Part shown: one piece after another, positions 26,771-36,345 of the stretch | Layout of the letters: every line of letters begins with the position of its first letter | Numbering within the stretch: the stretch's first letter is position 1 | Assembly (NCBI RefSeq): GCF_003253565.1 | Contig: NZ_QKUF01000019.1 | Coordinates: 1 to 64,000 of the forward strand | Source of the DNA: Thermosporothrix hazakensis | GTDB taxonomy: Bacteria; Chloroflexota; Ktedonobacteria; Ktedonobacterales; Ktedonobacteraceae | Direction of reading: 5' to 3' | DNA length: 64,000 nucleotides | Position numbers and translations under genes: made by a program | Notes under the pieces: model-generated | What the model was told of the DNA's origin: nothing | The model's database searches: none | The model's input: only the letters and a program-made list of their open reading frames with translations

Positions 26771-27754
26771 ATGCAAACGGTCAAAACTTCTCCTACTCGT
26801 GTCATGGAAGTACAGGTGAAACGAAGCGGCGAGAGGCTGTGGCAGAGGGTACGCGCAGGAGGCTGGTCGTATCTTTATGTTGCCCCGATGGTGCTTCTGC
26901 TCGTTGCCTTTACAATTTATCCAAACATTGCCTCTCTGGGCTACACGTTCTATCAGTGGAACTGAATTGGGGACCCATCGAGTTTTGTCGGGCTGGAAAA
27001 CTTCAAGGCGGTTATTGCCGATCCGTTTTTCTGGGGAGCATTCTGGCATACCCTGCTTTACACGCTTGTGCTGGTACCCATTCAATTGGTGCTGGCCTTG
27101 AGCCTGGCCCTGATCTTAAACAACCCGAAATTACGTTTTGCGTCCGTCTATCGTGCTATCTTCTTTATTCCCTCAGTGACATCGGCGGCAGTGATCGCGG
27201 TCGTGATCCAGCTTATCGTGACGAATTTCGGAGACAATATTAACAATCTGTTGAACCAGCTTCATATCACCGACCAGCATATAGACTGGCTTGGTGATCC
27301 GCGCTTCGCGTTAGGCATTATTATTGTGGTTGGTATCTGGTTGGGGTTAGGAATCAACCTGGTCTATTTTATGGCAGGCTTACAGACGATTCCTCAGGAG
27401 TTGTATGAGGCGGCGCGGATTGATGGAGCCAACAGCATTGCCCGTTTTTTCTTTATCACTATACCGATGCTGCGCTCGATCGGCGTCATTATCGTGATTC
27501 TCGCTTTGCTAGGAAGTTTGCAGGTTTTTGATCTGGTGCTCGTTCTGACCAATGGGGGGCCTTTTGGAGCAACCGAGGTTGTCAACACCTATATCTATCA
27601 TCAAGCCTTCGGCGACACCCATCTGAGTATACAGCCAGACGTTGGTTTTGCTTCTGCTGCCTCCTTCTTTTACGGTGTTATCTTGATGATATTGTCGGTT
27701 GCGCAGGTCTTTGTCTTTCGTTCGATTAATCGACAGCGTGCGCAGGGAATCTAG
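26771..27754 (+). pseudogene. Sugar ABC permease (MalF/UgpA type) with in-frame TGA
   Basis: The reading frame from ATG 26771 would encode 327 residues but has a TGA at 26963-26965, after the first membrane segment (YLYVAPMVLLLVAFTIYPN...FYQWN). The same frame continues at once with IGDPSSFVGLENFKAVI, the standard permease continuation (usual form QWNGxGxPxxFVGLxN), so a single GGA-to-TGA change explains it. The remainder is intact, with six transmembrane helices in all and the EAA loop ELYEAARIDGANSIARFFFI that contacts the ATPase. If TGA is real and not read through, the importer is dead; if it is a sequencing error, it is a normal permease. Confidence 0.8.
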
Positions 27755-27774
27755 CGTCAAAGGAGCGTGGAAGT

Positions 27775-28635
27775 ATGATACTACAGATGCCTGTTCAGCG
27801 GAAAAAGTGGCGTCAACGCCTCTCTGCCGGATTTGTTCATATGGTGCTTCTTGTCTTCAGTGTTTGCTGGATGTATCCCTTTTTGTGGATGCTTGGGAGT
27901 TCGCTGAAGACGGGGAAAGATTTCTTTGATCGTGGCCTGAACATTTTCCCGGGCGAGGTATCCTGGGAGAATTATGTGCACGCCTGGGAGACGGGCAACT
28001 TTGGTCTCTATTTTATTAATACGGTGGTGGTCTCTCTGGTCGTCGTCGTTCTCGTCGTGATCTTTACAGCAATGGCAGGCTACGCACTCTCGCGTACGGA
28101 CTTTCCCGGGAAGAAGGTGCTTTTAGGGCTGATTGCGTTGACGCTCTTTTTGCCGCACGGGTACACAATTATCCCTGTTTTTGATCTGATTCAGCGCCTG
28201 GGTCTGATGAACTCATTGGGCTCGGTGATTCTGGTTGAGACAGCCGGGGGAATGGTCTTCAGCACCTTCCTTTTCATGGGCTATTTCTCCTCGATTGATC
28301 GCGATATTGAGGATGCTGCGCGTGTGGATGGTGCCAATTATCATCAACGCTTCTGGCGGGTGATGTTGCCGCTGGCCGGACCCATGATCGCGACGGTGAC
28401 GCTCTTTACCTTTATTGGCTCCTGGAACAACTTCTTTATCCCGCTGGTCTTTACGCTCGGTGTGCCCGAACTGCGAACGCTGGCTGTTGGGATGTATGCT
28501 TTCGTGGGTGAGAACTCGGTTGACTGGACCTCATTGGCCGCGGCTTCGGTGATTACACTGGCACCGATTATTCTCCTGTTCCTTCTGTTGCAGCGTTACT
28601 TTATCAATGGTGTGGCGGGAGCAATTAAATCATGA
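27775..28635 (+). CDS. Sugar ABC permease (MalG/UgpE type)
   Basis: A 286-residue inner-membrane protein with six predicted membrane helices. The EAA motif is DIEDAARVDGANYHQRFWRVMLPLAGP at about 178-204. The N-terminus (WMYPFLWMLGSSLKTGKDFF) is characteristic of the second carbohydrate permease. AAGGAG lies upstream of ATG. It is 20 bases downstream of the first permease and 30 bases upstream of the ChbG-like gene, hence one operon. No ATPase gene is nearby; such importers usually share a MsmX/UgpC-type ATPase encoded elsewhere. Confidence 0.93.
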   Translation: MILQMPVQRKKWRQRLSAGFVHMVLLVFSVCWMYPFLWMLGSSLKTGKDFFDRGLNIFPGEVSWENYVHAWETGNFGLYFINTVVVSLVVVVLVVIFTAMAGYALSRTDFPGKKVLLGLIALTLFLPHGYTIIPVFDLIQRLGLMNSLGSVILVETAGGMVFSTFLFMGYFSSIDRDIEDAARVDGANYHQRFWRVMLPLAGPMIATVTLFTFIGSWNNFFIPLVFTLGVPELRTLAVGMYAFVGENSVDWTSLAAASVITLAPIILLFLLLQRYFINGVAGAIKS

Positions 28636-28665
28636 GTCTATTGGCATACTGGAAAAGAGTTTCTT

Positions 28666-29466
28666 ATGACTGATGGTGAAATCCGTCTCATCACGCGTGG
28701 TGATGATTGTGGTATGTTTCGTGCCGGGAATCTGGCGATTGTGGATGCTTTTGAGCGTGGTATCCTGCGCAATGCCTCAATTATGGTACCGGCCCCCCAA
28801 TTTGAGCATGCGGCTCGCCTGTTGAAAAACAGGTCGGGCCTGTGCCTGGGGCTTCATGTCACGCTGACCGCGGAATGGGACAGGCCGCGCTGGGGAGCGG
28901 TATCACCGCCAGAAACAGTGTCTTCCTTGCTAGATGAGGATCAGTGCTTTTTTCGTTCCTCGATGGAACTCTTTCAACATGGGGTAGAACCGGAGGAAGT
29001 GGTGCGTGAGGTGCGTGCGCAACTGGCTCGTGCGCGCTCGTATGGTCTTGATATTCGGTATCTTGACGAACATATGGGGATTGGTTGGGTCTACCAGCAA
29101 CATGATCCTGAGATACGATGGCGTATTATGGATGCGCTGCGTGAGCTGGCTCAACAGGAGGGTTTGATCTGGACGCGGGATCTTGTGCCGACACTGCCCG
29201 CGCCACAATCGGTAGCGGAGCTTCGGGATCTGCTGACGACGCTGTCTGAGGGGACGTATCTACTCATCACTCATCCTGCGAGTGCCAGTCAGGAAATTCA
29301 CCTGACGACGAATCGTGATAACCCGGTTCCTGGTCAGGTCGCGCGGGCGCGGCAGAATGATTACGCGTTGCTGTGTCATCAGGAGATTTTGCGTGTTGTG
29401 CAGGAGCAGCGTATCCGCCTGACGCGCTATGATGAGATCGCGATGCCCTGTACGAGTACCATGTGA
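28666..29466 (+). CDS. ChbG/YdjC-family carbohydrate deacetylase
   Basis: A 266-residue protein of the YdjC fold. TRGDDCGMFRAGNLAI near the N-terminus has the metal-binding Asp pair, GLCLGLHVTLTAEW carries the first His ligand, and DEHMGIGW the second. Family members hydrolyse acetyl groups from chito-oligosaccharides or other acetylated sugars in the cytoplasm. As last gene of the ABC operon it could deacetylate the imported oligosaccharide, which suits acetylated hemicellulose or pectin fragments. The substrate is inference. Confidence 0.88.
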   Translation: MTDGEIRLITRGDDCGMFRAGNLAIVDAFERGILRNASIMVPAPQFEHAARLLKNRSGLCLGLHVTLTAEWDRPRWGAVSPPETVSSLLDEDQCFFRSSMELFQHGVEPEEVVREVRAQLARARSYGLDIRYLDEHMGIGWVYQQHDPEIRWRIMDALRELAQQEGLIWTRDLVPTLPAPQSVAELRDLLTTLSEGTYLLITHPASASQEIHLTTNRDNPVPGQVARARQNDYALLCHQEILRVVQEQRIRLTRYDEIAMPCTSTM

Positions 29467-29472
29467 GGTGTG

Positions 29473-29508
29473 TTCCAGAGCAACCGATCCCGTTTGATTG
29501 CTCTGGAA
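29473..29508. terminator. Hairpin between convergent genes
   Basis: TTCCAGAGCAA and TTGCTCTGGAA form a perfect 11-bp stem between the converging ChbG-like and GH63-like genes. It can act on either strand, though neither side has a long T tract. Confidence 0.55.
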
Positions 29509-29519
29509 GCAGATGAGCG

Positions 29520-31217
29520 CTATTCCTGCGGGCACCGATGCAGCCAGATGGCAAGCCGAAGGAATACAGCAGCCGTCCAGCAGATACCCGGGCACCGAAG
29601 CCCCTGACCTGTTAGCGCGTCATAGTTCTCATAAAAGGTTGCGTCTCTGGCGACCATATCGCAGTAGCGGCGGGCAAGCAAACGGGCCAGCTCAAGTTCA
29701 CCGGCGTCAACCAGTCCGTCTACGATCAGATAGGTAGGTGGGGCCCAGATTGGTCCACGCCAGTAGCCATCTGCAGTGTATGCCGGGCTGGTCGGGGACT
29801 CGCTTGCCAGGCCATAGGGGGTCAAGAATGGGCCCCCGGGTTGGAGATCAGCCTTCATGGTCGCGAGCACCGATGACGGGAGGCGCTTCCCCAGAAGTAG
29901 AGGCACGTAGTTCAGCAGAGAATGGGGGGTGACTCGCTCGCCGCTGGCTGTGCGCGAAAGAAAGCGGTTCTCCTGAAGTCCAGTTGTAAGCAAGACTGCA
30001 AGCTGTTGTTGTGCTCGTTGTTGCCAGTCCTGTGCCTCAGCAGCACGTCCGAGGAGTTCTGCCATCAGGGCCAGGGTCTCCATCTGGAGCACAAGATAGG
30101 CGGCCAGATCTACGCCCTCGATGGGCAGGCCCGAATCAAAGACTGTGGCGTTATCCCACCCGGAGTCATTGCCATCGTAATAGCAACACATGCCGCTTGA
30201 GGTGCCGCGTTGTCTGTACCACCACTCGGTCAACCGACAGAGCGGCACATACAGGCGGGTAAGGGCAGGAAGCGATGCCTCAACGCCAAGCATCTGGATC
30301 AGTTTGCGAATCGTCCAACCGTAAATAGGTGGCTTGGTATAGCCGTAGAGCACCTTGCTATCATGAATGACATCGGGCAAGACGCCGTTTTCTGCCTGGT
30401 GATCGAAGACCAGAAAGAGCTGTTCCCATGCAAGTTCCGGGTCGATGTCGGCGAGAGCCAGCGCGTGAAAGCAGTTATCCCAGGACCAGACGCCGTTCAT
30501 GGCGGCCTTGCTTGAAAAAATGGCACGGCGGGTCAGGTATCCCTCTACCGGGACCTGACAATTCCAGAGCAAGAAGAGCGCCTTTTCAGCAGTTTCCTGG
30601 TAGTGATCCGGGACGGCCGGCAGGCGTTCGCGCCACCGATTAAATTGTGTGGCATAGATGTTCGCCGCCGCTTCAACATCTATCGATGGCATTCCGTTCC
30701 AGAAGGTTTCATGGGGAACGAGCCGGAAGGCACCATGTGTGATATTCTCCCGACGCTGGAATGTAATCGTTCCCACAACGGGCGCGGTAAGCTGTGTCTC
30801 CGGGCCGGGGCGGAACTGATGAACGTATTGTGTGCCGGTATCGACCAGGTTGAGTACACCGTCCGGCGTTTGATAGTGTGCTTTGTAGGGCTTGCAAGGG
30901 ACAAAACGTACATCACAACCATGAGCCTCGAAGATAAGGGTTTGTGGATCAGCGAAGGTAAATGTTGCATCTGCACCGGTTGCTGTGTGCAGTTCAAGCC
31001 GATGTGGATAGGCAATCCAGATATAGGGAAGCACACTATCCTGCTCGAAAAGCTCGATTTCAAAGAAATTGGAAGCCCAATACGACTGCCACTTCTCGGA
31101 CATGGCCTTCCGTGCGCTGGTACTGTAGATGAGACGGTTTCCGCTTGCATTGGCTTTCAAGGTCAGAAAAGAATCGGGAACGCTGAAATAGATGGCGTGG
31201 AGGTTGTAGGTAAGCAT
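29520..31217 (-). CDS. GH63-like / trehalase-fold glycoside hydrolase
   Basis: A 565-residue cytoplasmic protein with an N-terminal beta domain (about 1-190) and an (alpha/alpha)6 barrel. Key blocks: FSSKAAMNGVWSWDNCFHALAL (the WDN Asp is the usual catalytic acid of this clan), WEQLFLVFDHQAENGVLPD, YYDGNDSGWDNATVFDSG, and YTADGYWRGPIWAPPTYLIVDGL with the second catalytic region. This pattern is shared by GH63 and related mannosylglycerate/glucosidase-like enzymes. ATG 31217 is preferred over 31244 because AAAGGA lies between them. It is divergent from the GH74 gene and shares its regulatory spacer. Confidence 0.82.
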   Translation of the reverse strand: MLTYNLHAIYFSVPDSFLTLKANASGNRLIYSTSARKAMSEKWQSYWASNFFEIELFEQDSVLPYIWIAYPHRLELHTATGADATFTFADPQTLIFEAHGCDVRFVPCKPYKAHYQTPDGVLNLVDTGTQYVHQFRPGPETQLTAPVVGTITFQRRENITHGAFRLVPHETFWNGMPSIDVEAAANIYATQFNRWRERLPAVPDHYQETAEKALFLLWNCQVPVEGYLTRRAIFSSKAAMNGVWSWDNCFHALALADIDPELAWEQLFLVFDHQAENGVLPDVIHDSKVLYGYTKPPIYGWTIRKLIQMLGVEASLPALTRLYVPLCRLTEWWYRQRGTSSGMCCYYDGNDSGWDNATVFDSGLPIEGVDLAAYLVLQMETLALMAELLGRAAEAQDWQQRAQQQLAVLLTTGLQENRFLSRTASGERVTPHSLLNYVPLLLGKRLPSSVLATMKADLQPGGPFLTPYGLASESPTSPAYTADGYWRGPIWAPPTYLIVDGLVDAGELELARLLARRYCDMVARDATFYENYDALTGQGLRCPGICWTAAVFLRLAIWLHRCPQE

Positions 31218-31281
31218 AGCTTGGCTGTCCTTTCTTGTTGGCATGAGTCTGGTTGTCTTTTCTGTGTTCTAAAACAATACA

Positions 31282-31376
31282 CGATAAAATCGAGAAAATC
31301 CAGAGTTATAAGCGGTATTTTTGCTGTATTTGGGCTGCTTTCTTGAAAAAAAACTTGACTTTTCTCGTAATTATCG
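31282..31376. promoter_or_regulatory. Paired inverted operator-like elements between GH63-like and GH74 genes
   Basis: CGATAAAATCGAGAAAA (31282-31298) faces TTTTCTCGTAATTATCG (31360-31376); reversed, they agree at 14 of 17 positions. Each faces one of the two divergent glycosidase genes. A -35-like TTGACT overlaps the right copy with a weak -10 (TAGTCT) 17 bases on. A similar TTGACTTTCTCG occurs before the ABC operon at about 25008. This suggests one shared regulator. Confidence 0.5.
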
Positions 31377-31687
31377 GTAGTCTTGTTTTAGGACAGAAAA
31401 ATGCGATGGGAGATAGGAATGCGGAACGAAGGAGGGTCTGTCTGGTTTATCAAGAAGTTGTACATGTAACAGCTTTATAGAAAGGAGAGAAGGTGATAAG
31501 GAGTAAAACGCGTTGCCTGTGTGTTTTTGTTCTGTTCACCGCGCGATGTGATGCTGCTTTGCGCAAATGAGAGTTGTCGCTGCTACAGTTCCTGAGCACC
31601 TCGGTACTTCTGCCAATGGTGGCCTTGTATAGGACAGCAAGATGCAAGTGCCCGGACGGATGGTGCGATAGGAGAAAGGATTCTACT

Positions 31688-33937
31688 ATGTTCAGTGGAA
31701 CGGTCAAGCGAAAATGTTACAGCGTAGTTTCTTCTTGTCTTCTGGGAGTGATGATCCTCTCATCGTTCTTCTGCTTGTTTACCACATCTGCACAGGCTAC
31801 ATCCCTCAAGAAGAAGCCGAAAGCAACAACGAGTTTGTATACATGGAAGCAGCTCAAGATAGGTGGAGGTGGTTTTGTGACCGGGCTGGTCATCCACCCG
31901 AAAAGGCCAGACATTATGTATGCACGTACTGATGTTGGTGGCGCCTATCGTTGGGATGCTAATTCGCAGAGCTGGAAACAGCTTATTACCTCGCAGGGTG
32001 TTCCTGGCGCAAGTGTTGCGGATTATAGCGTTGAGAGTATCGCCGTTGATCCAGGCAAGGACCAGATTATCTATGTTGCGGTGGGAAATGAATATAGCCC
32101 GACCGAGACCGACACCGGGCGGATTTTAAAGAGCACCGATCGCGGTGCGACCTGGCAGGATATCAGTAAGCAACGCTGGTATATGGCGGGCAATGGCGAT
32201 AATCGTCAGGGAGGCGAGCGTCTGGCCGTTGATCCGAATAACAGCAATATTCTCTATTTTGGCTCGCGGAACAAGGGCTTATGGGTCAGTACGGATGGGG
32301 GAATAAATTGGGCCCAGGTGAATGCTATCCCAACAGGAACAAGCGGGAGCAGTACACCCACTGGCGTCAAATGGGTGACGTTTGATCCTGCAAGTGGGAT
32401 CAGGAATGGAGCAACGAAGCGGCTCTATGCCGGTGTGGCCGGTCAGGGGGTCTATCGTTCTGATGACGCGGGCATAAGCTGGCAACAGATTTTAACGACG
32501 ACGGAGACCCCTTATGATGAGGCGCTGGCCCATGATGGGACGCTTTATATGACGACAGTGGGGGCAGGAAGTGTTCAGAAATATGATCCCGCTACGGGGA
32601 ACTGGACGACGATCTCTCCGAACTCTGGCGAGGGTTGCTACTCTATCGCGCTTGACCCATTCAATAATCAGCGGCTCTTTGTGGGGAGCTGTGGCATGCG
32701 CAATGACCACTGGTGGCGTTCAACGGATGGAGGGATTCACTGGGATACCTTAAAGGTCAGCCTGACCGCACCAGACATCCCCTGGATCAGCCAGACCGAC
32801 GAGACAAATTGGCTTTCAACGGGGCGCATTGTCTTTGATCCGTTTGTACAGGACAAGCTCTGGTTCGCTCAGGGAACCGGCGTCCTGTATGCAACGAATC
32901 TGAGCGATGCTACCACAAACTGGGTGTTTACCAGCAAAGGAATTGAAGAGATGGTTGCCACTGATGTGCTTGCGCCTCTGAGTGGACATCCTTTGACGCT
33001 GACCTATGACCGGAACGGCTTCTATCACGAGGGGCTTGATAGCTATCCTGATCGGCCGATTCTGAATGAGAAATTTTCAGCAGGCTTGAGCGGGGATTAT
33101 AGCGGGGGGGACCCTCCATTTGTGGTTGTTGTTTCCTCGGATACGCGCTCCATTAATCCGAGCCAGAGTGGCTATTCAACGGATGGGGGGAAGACCTGGA
33201 GCCTCTTTAGTGGGCAAGGAAACTATCCCGATCTCTATGGTGGCAATATCGCTGTCTCGGCAAACGATACCAATAATATTGTCTGGCTGCCGACTAATAA
33301 CAAGAAGCCCTATGTGACAACGGATCGCGGTGCAACCTGGACGCAGATATCTGCCTTTGCGAATGTACAGACGTTGCATACTATGATCTGGTGGGGGTCG
33401 AAGAAGGCGCTCGACTCCGACAAGGTTGACGGGGGCACATTCTATATCTACAGTACCGACAACGGGGGCGAGTTTTATCGCTCAACGGATGGTGGTCATA
33501 CCTGGGTCAAGACGGCTCAGGCTCCGAGCAGTACCGACAATGATGCGCATGTTTTCGGTCAGATTCGTGCTGTTCCGGGATATGCCGGCTCGGTCTGGGC
33601 CAGTACGGTGCAGGGAGGCCTGTGGTATACAGAGAATGCAGGTGATACCTGGAACCCTGTCACCGGGGTGCAGCAGGCGCGTTCATTCGGCTATGGAGCG
33701 CCACTGAATGGCTCTTCCTATCCGACGATCTACCTGTATGGGCAGATCAACGATACCTGGGGCATCTGGCGCTCGACGGATAAAGGGGCCAACTGGGATC
33801 TGATCGGACAGTACCCGCTGAATCTGGCGGATCAGGTCAATACCGTCAATGGGGATATGGGGCTTCCCGGGCGTGTCTATGTTGGTTTCTCAGGGAACGG
33901 CTTTGTCTACGGTGACCAGCAGAATACGACGAGGTAG
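31688..33937 (+). CDS. GH74 xyloglucanase
   Basis: A 749-residue secreted enzyme. MFSGTVKRKCYSVV starts a signal peptide cleaved after about residue 37 (SAQA). The mature protein begins with GH74 hallmarks: GGGGFVTGLVIHPKRPDIMY, then ARTDVGGAYRWD at about 77-88, whose Asp is the catalytic base. Repeated Asp-box loops (STDRGATW, STDGGINW, STDGGHTW, STDKGANW) build the two seven-bladed propellers. Family members cut the glucan backbone of xyloglucan. Length fits a single catalytic module with no binding domain. The GH12 gene follows 45 bases later. Confidence 0.93.
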   Translation: MFSGTVKRKCYSVVSSCLLGVMILSSFFCLFTTSAQATSLKKKPKATTSLYTWKQLKIGGGGFVTGLVIHPKRPDIMYARTDVGGAYRWDANSQSWKQLITSQGVPGASVADYSVESIAVDPGKDQIIYVAVGNEYSPTETDTGRILKSTDRGATWQDISKQRWYMAGNGDNRQGGERLAVDPNNSNILYFGSRNKGLWVSTDGGINWAQVNAIPTGTSGSSTPTGVKWVTFDPASGIRNGATKRLYAGVAGQGVYRSDDAGISWQQILTTTETPYDEALAHDGTLYMTTVGAGSVQKYDPATGNWTTISPNSGEGCYSIALDPFNNQRLFVGSCGMRNDHWWRSTDGGIHWDTLKVSLTAPDIPWISQTDETNWLSTGRIVFDPFVQDKLWFAQGTGVLYATNLSDATTNWVFTSKGIEEMVATDVLAPLSGHPLTLTYDRNGFYHEGLDSYPDRPILNEKFSAGLSGDYSGGDPPFVVVVSSDTRSINPSQSGYSTDGGKTWSLFSGQGNYPDLYGGNIAVSANDTNNIVWLPTNNKKPYVTTDRGATWTQISAFANVQTLHTMIWWGSKKALDSDKVDGGTFYIYSTDNGGEFYRSTDGGHTWVKTAQAPSSTDNDAHVFGQIRAVPGYAGSVWASTVQGGLWYTENAGDTWNPVTGVQQARSFGYGAPLNGSSYPTIYLYGQINDTWGIWRSTDKGANWDLIGQYPLNLADQVNTVNGDMGLPGRVYVGFSGNGFVYGDQQNTTR

Positions 33938-33982
33938 AAGGAAAAGGAATGCAGGCTTTCATGGAAGAAAGGAGCATTGCTG

Positions 33983-34822
33983 ATGTACGCTTTTCGTCAC
34001 AAACTCGGGATGTTTGGTATGATCTGTCTGGCCTTGCTTTGTGCGCTGTTTGTGCCGACTGCAACCGCTTTGGCCGAAACCAGAACCGGACCGAATGACA
34101 CGATTGCGTTCGGGAAGTACTTTGTCCAGAACAACCAGTGGGGGAAACAGTACAACAACTGGGGAGATGGCTATCAAAGCATCACCCATGATGCGAGTCA
34201 GGACGGTTCGGGAGCCTGGTCAACCGATTTCCATTGGTGGAATGTGCTTTCTGATGATGCCTGGCATATCAAAGCCTGGCCCAGCATTGTGTGTGGCTGG
34301 CAATGGGGGAGCTGGTCTAACAATAGTGGCCTACCGGTGCATCTATGGGATAACAAAAATGTCGTCACAAGCTGGCATTTTCGGATGAATGGTGGTAGCT
34401 CATATCGGGCTGATGCCGCGTATGATCTCTGGTTGCATGATGAGAGCGATTGGTATTGGCCCACTGATGAGATCATGATCTGGCCCTGGTGGACAGATGA
34501 GGAAACAGGCGCGCATAACGGCACCCATATCGCGACGGTGACGATTGGTGGGGCGACCTGGGATGTCTACAAAGACTGGGCCTCCAATGCTCAGAGCCCG
34601 CGCGGTGGCTGGACTTTCTGGAAATTTATCCGCCAGGGGACAACTACACAGATCGACGGCCTGAACATTAAGGATTTTCTGATGTATCTTCAGTGGGGCT
34701 TGCCCGATGGCGTTGAACGTGTCCCCAATGCTCGGTATCTAACCAGCATTCAAGCCGGAAGCGAAATCTGGTATGGCAATGGCTGGTTTGCGACCGATCT
34801 CTTCTCCGTTGACATCTCGTGA
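33983..34822 (+). CDS. GH12 endoglucanase / xyloglucanase
   Basis: A 279-residue secreted enzyme starting MYAFRHKLGMFGMICLALLC (signal peptide, cleaved after about LAE at 30). GGAG lies 9 bases before ATG 33983. The GH12 jelly-roll shows the nucleophile Glu in DEIMIWPWW (about 161) and the acid/base Glu in QAGSEIWYGNGW (about 258). GH12 enzymes cleave beta-1,4-glucan, and some are xyloglucan-specific, which would complement the GH74 enzyme directly upstream in the same operon. Confidence 0.92.
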   Translation: MYAFRHKLGMFGMICLALLCALFVPTATALAETRTGPNDTIAFGKYFVQNNQWGKQYNNWGDGYQSITHDASQDGSGAWSTDFHWWNVLSDDAWHIKAWPSIVCGWQWGSWSNNSGLPVHLWDNKNVVTSWHFRMNGGSSYRADAAYDLWLHDESDWYWPTDEIMIWPWWTDEETGAHNGTHIATVTIGGATWDVYKDWASNAQSPRGGWTFWKFIRQGTTTQIDGLNIKDFLMYLQWGLPDGVERVPNARYLTSIQAGSEIWYGNGWFATDLFSVDIS

Positions 34823-34828
34823 TCACAG

Positions 34829-34873
34829 GACCGGAGAACGTGCGCTGTTTGTGCGTGCTCCGGCTCTTTTTTC
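34829..34873 (+). terminator. Rho-independent terminator of GH74-GH12 operon
   Basis: GACCGGAGAACGTGCGC pairs imperfectly with GTGCGTGCTCCGGCTC and is followed by TTTTTT, 7 bases after the GH12 stop codon. Confidence 0.85.
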
Positions 34874-35484
34874 TCTGGTAGTTTGCAAAACAGCTAAAAT
34901 GTCCCGGGTATTGCCACTTTCTGGAGTAATAGCTGTAATCTCCCCGGTCAGTCCAGAGGGACATGTAGTTTGTGTCTGTTGGGCTGACGGTAATAGTTTG
35001 CCTGAGTTATTGGCGCCTTCCCCAGGCCCTTGGTCTTGCTTGTGCTCGTAGTATGGTTTATGTTCTATTTTTGTGGCCACTTTCAAAAACATCGCTCTTA
35101 TTTTTTAGAGCGCTCGTTTGTGTTCACTTTTCCCGGATCATATTGCTTCTCATGCTGAAAAAATGGTATAGAGTGAGGTGGATCGAGGTGTGAGGATGAG
35201 CCCTGCTGAAGAGGCGTTTACTGAGAAAAAAGAAGCAGGAGAACCCTTATGGTATCTACCAGGTGAAGCAGAAAGGCATTTCGCGTTCAAAAGAGCTGAT
35301 GACAACTTTGCCAGAGGGGGGAGTCAACTCTACTTGTATTTGTTCAGGAACTGTCCAAATAGGAAGTATCTGTGTATAATCTACCTGTCATAGTATGAAG
35401 GCGGAATGAACATTTACGCTGGTTGGGGAACATTTCTCCGAGGCGTGAAAGCGTATGGAGCCATGCACCATGGCCCCTCAGTTC
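34874..35484. other. 0.6 kb without a convincing gene
   Basis: Downstream of the xyloglucanase terminator no frame has a ribosome site or family motif. It leads into the TnpB remnant. Confidence 0.3.
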
Positions 35485-35760
35485 ACCAGTCAGTGGTGTT
35501 CAGTGTGCGGCGCGCCGCCCAGAAATGCCTGAGCATGCGAACCTCCATTATGCCTGTGGTGTGGTGCTCAACTGTGAGCACAATGCCGCTTTCTGTAACA
35601 TGATGAAAGCGGTAGCATGTACTATAGGGCACACGGAACTGATGGGCGCGACTCGCACACGCTTCTGGACAGACCGCCTCTTCGCGTTCTCGGAATCTGA
35701 GGGCGTGCAAGCGGGCTGGATGAAGAAAGGATTCTCCGTATCAAAAGCGGAGGTATGTCA
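35485..35760 (+). pseudogene. TnpB-type zinc-ribbon remnant
   Basis: TSQWCSVCGAPP in one frame continues in another as LHYACGVVLNCEHNAAFCNMM followed by KAVACTIGHTE. Together these are the zinc ribbon and final RuvC block (usual form C..CG...C..CG...DRDHNAA.N) of an IS605-type TnpB. The catalytic Asp of the last block is replaced by Glu, most of the protein is missing, and the frame is broken. This is a different lineage from the remnant at 8010-8426. Confidence 0.6.
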
Positions 35761-35785
35761 AGAAAGGAGGGAAGAAAAAGCAAAA

Positions 35786-36250
35786 ATGAGCACTGAAGCG
35801 CCTAAACAGGCTGAAGCGCGTAAACCATCACCGGTTATGAATAACCTGGCGAAGTTCATCCTGGGTACGCCTTTGCATGGCCTTTTCAGCAAACGTCTGA
35901 TGCTGATCTCGTTTCGTGGGCGAAAGAGCGGCAAGATCTTTACCACACCGGTTGGCTACCAGCGCAAAGGTGATACCATTCTCTGTTTTACCGACCACAA
36001 ATGGTGGAAGAATTTGCTTACCAATCCTGAAGTGACCTTGCGCCTGCAAGGAAAAACCCTGCACGGTCGGGCAGAGGTTATTCATGATGACGTGGATACG
36101 CTTGTTCCTGCGCTCGAGCAGTATATTCAAGAGGCTCCTATTGTCGCTCGGGCTTTTCAAATTGAGGTTGATGAGCAGCAGCGTCCCCGCCCGGAATCCT
36201 TGCGGGCAAAGGCTCAGATCATCGCAATGGTACGTATACATCTGAACTGA
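35786..36250 (+). CDS. Deazaflavin-dependent nitroreductase family protein
   Basis: A 154-residue protein of the F420-type split-barrel nitroreductase (DUF385) family. LISFRGRKSGKIFTTPVGYQRKG (about 40-62) is the family signature for the cofactor phosphate, and FTDHKWWKNLLTNPEVTLRLQGK is the second conserved block. The start MSTEAPKQAE follows a purine-rich AAAGGAGGG, though the spacing is long (about 14). Family members reduce quinones or nitro compounds with F420H2 or other flavins. It is a single gene. Confidence 0.83.
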   Translation: MSTEAPKQAEARKPSPVMNNLAKFILGTPLHGLFSKRLMLISFRGRKSGKIFTTPVGYQRKGDTILCFTDHKWWKNLLTNPEVTLRLQGKTLHGRAEVIHDDVDTLVPALEQYIQEAPIVARAFQIEVDEQQRPRPESLRAKAQIIAMVRIHLN

Positions 36251-36279
36251 TTCTTGATCGATGTCTTATTTTTTGTGGA

Positions 36280-36317
36280 GGAGGGAGCGCAAATACCCTA
36301 TCTCTTGCACTCCCTCC
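36280..36317. repeat. Inverted repeat between convergent genes
   Basis: GGAGGGAG-C-GCAA pairs with TTGC-A-CTCCCTCC around an 11-base loop, between the converging genes ending at 36250 and 36346. A bidirectional terminator is plausible, but no T tract follows on either side. Confidence 0.45.
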
Positions 36318-36345
36318 CCATTCCCAGTAGCTGCGGAAGGTAGGA

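Noticed and set aside
35178..35393. 71-codon frame before the TnpB remnant
   Set aside because: Its sequence is unlike any family I know, the start lacks a ribosome site, and codon use differs from neighbouring genes.
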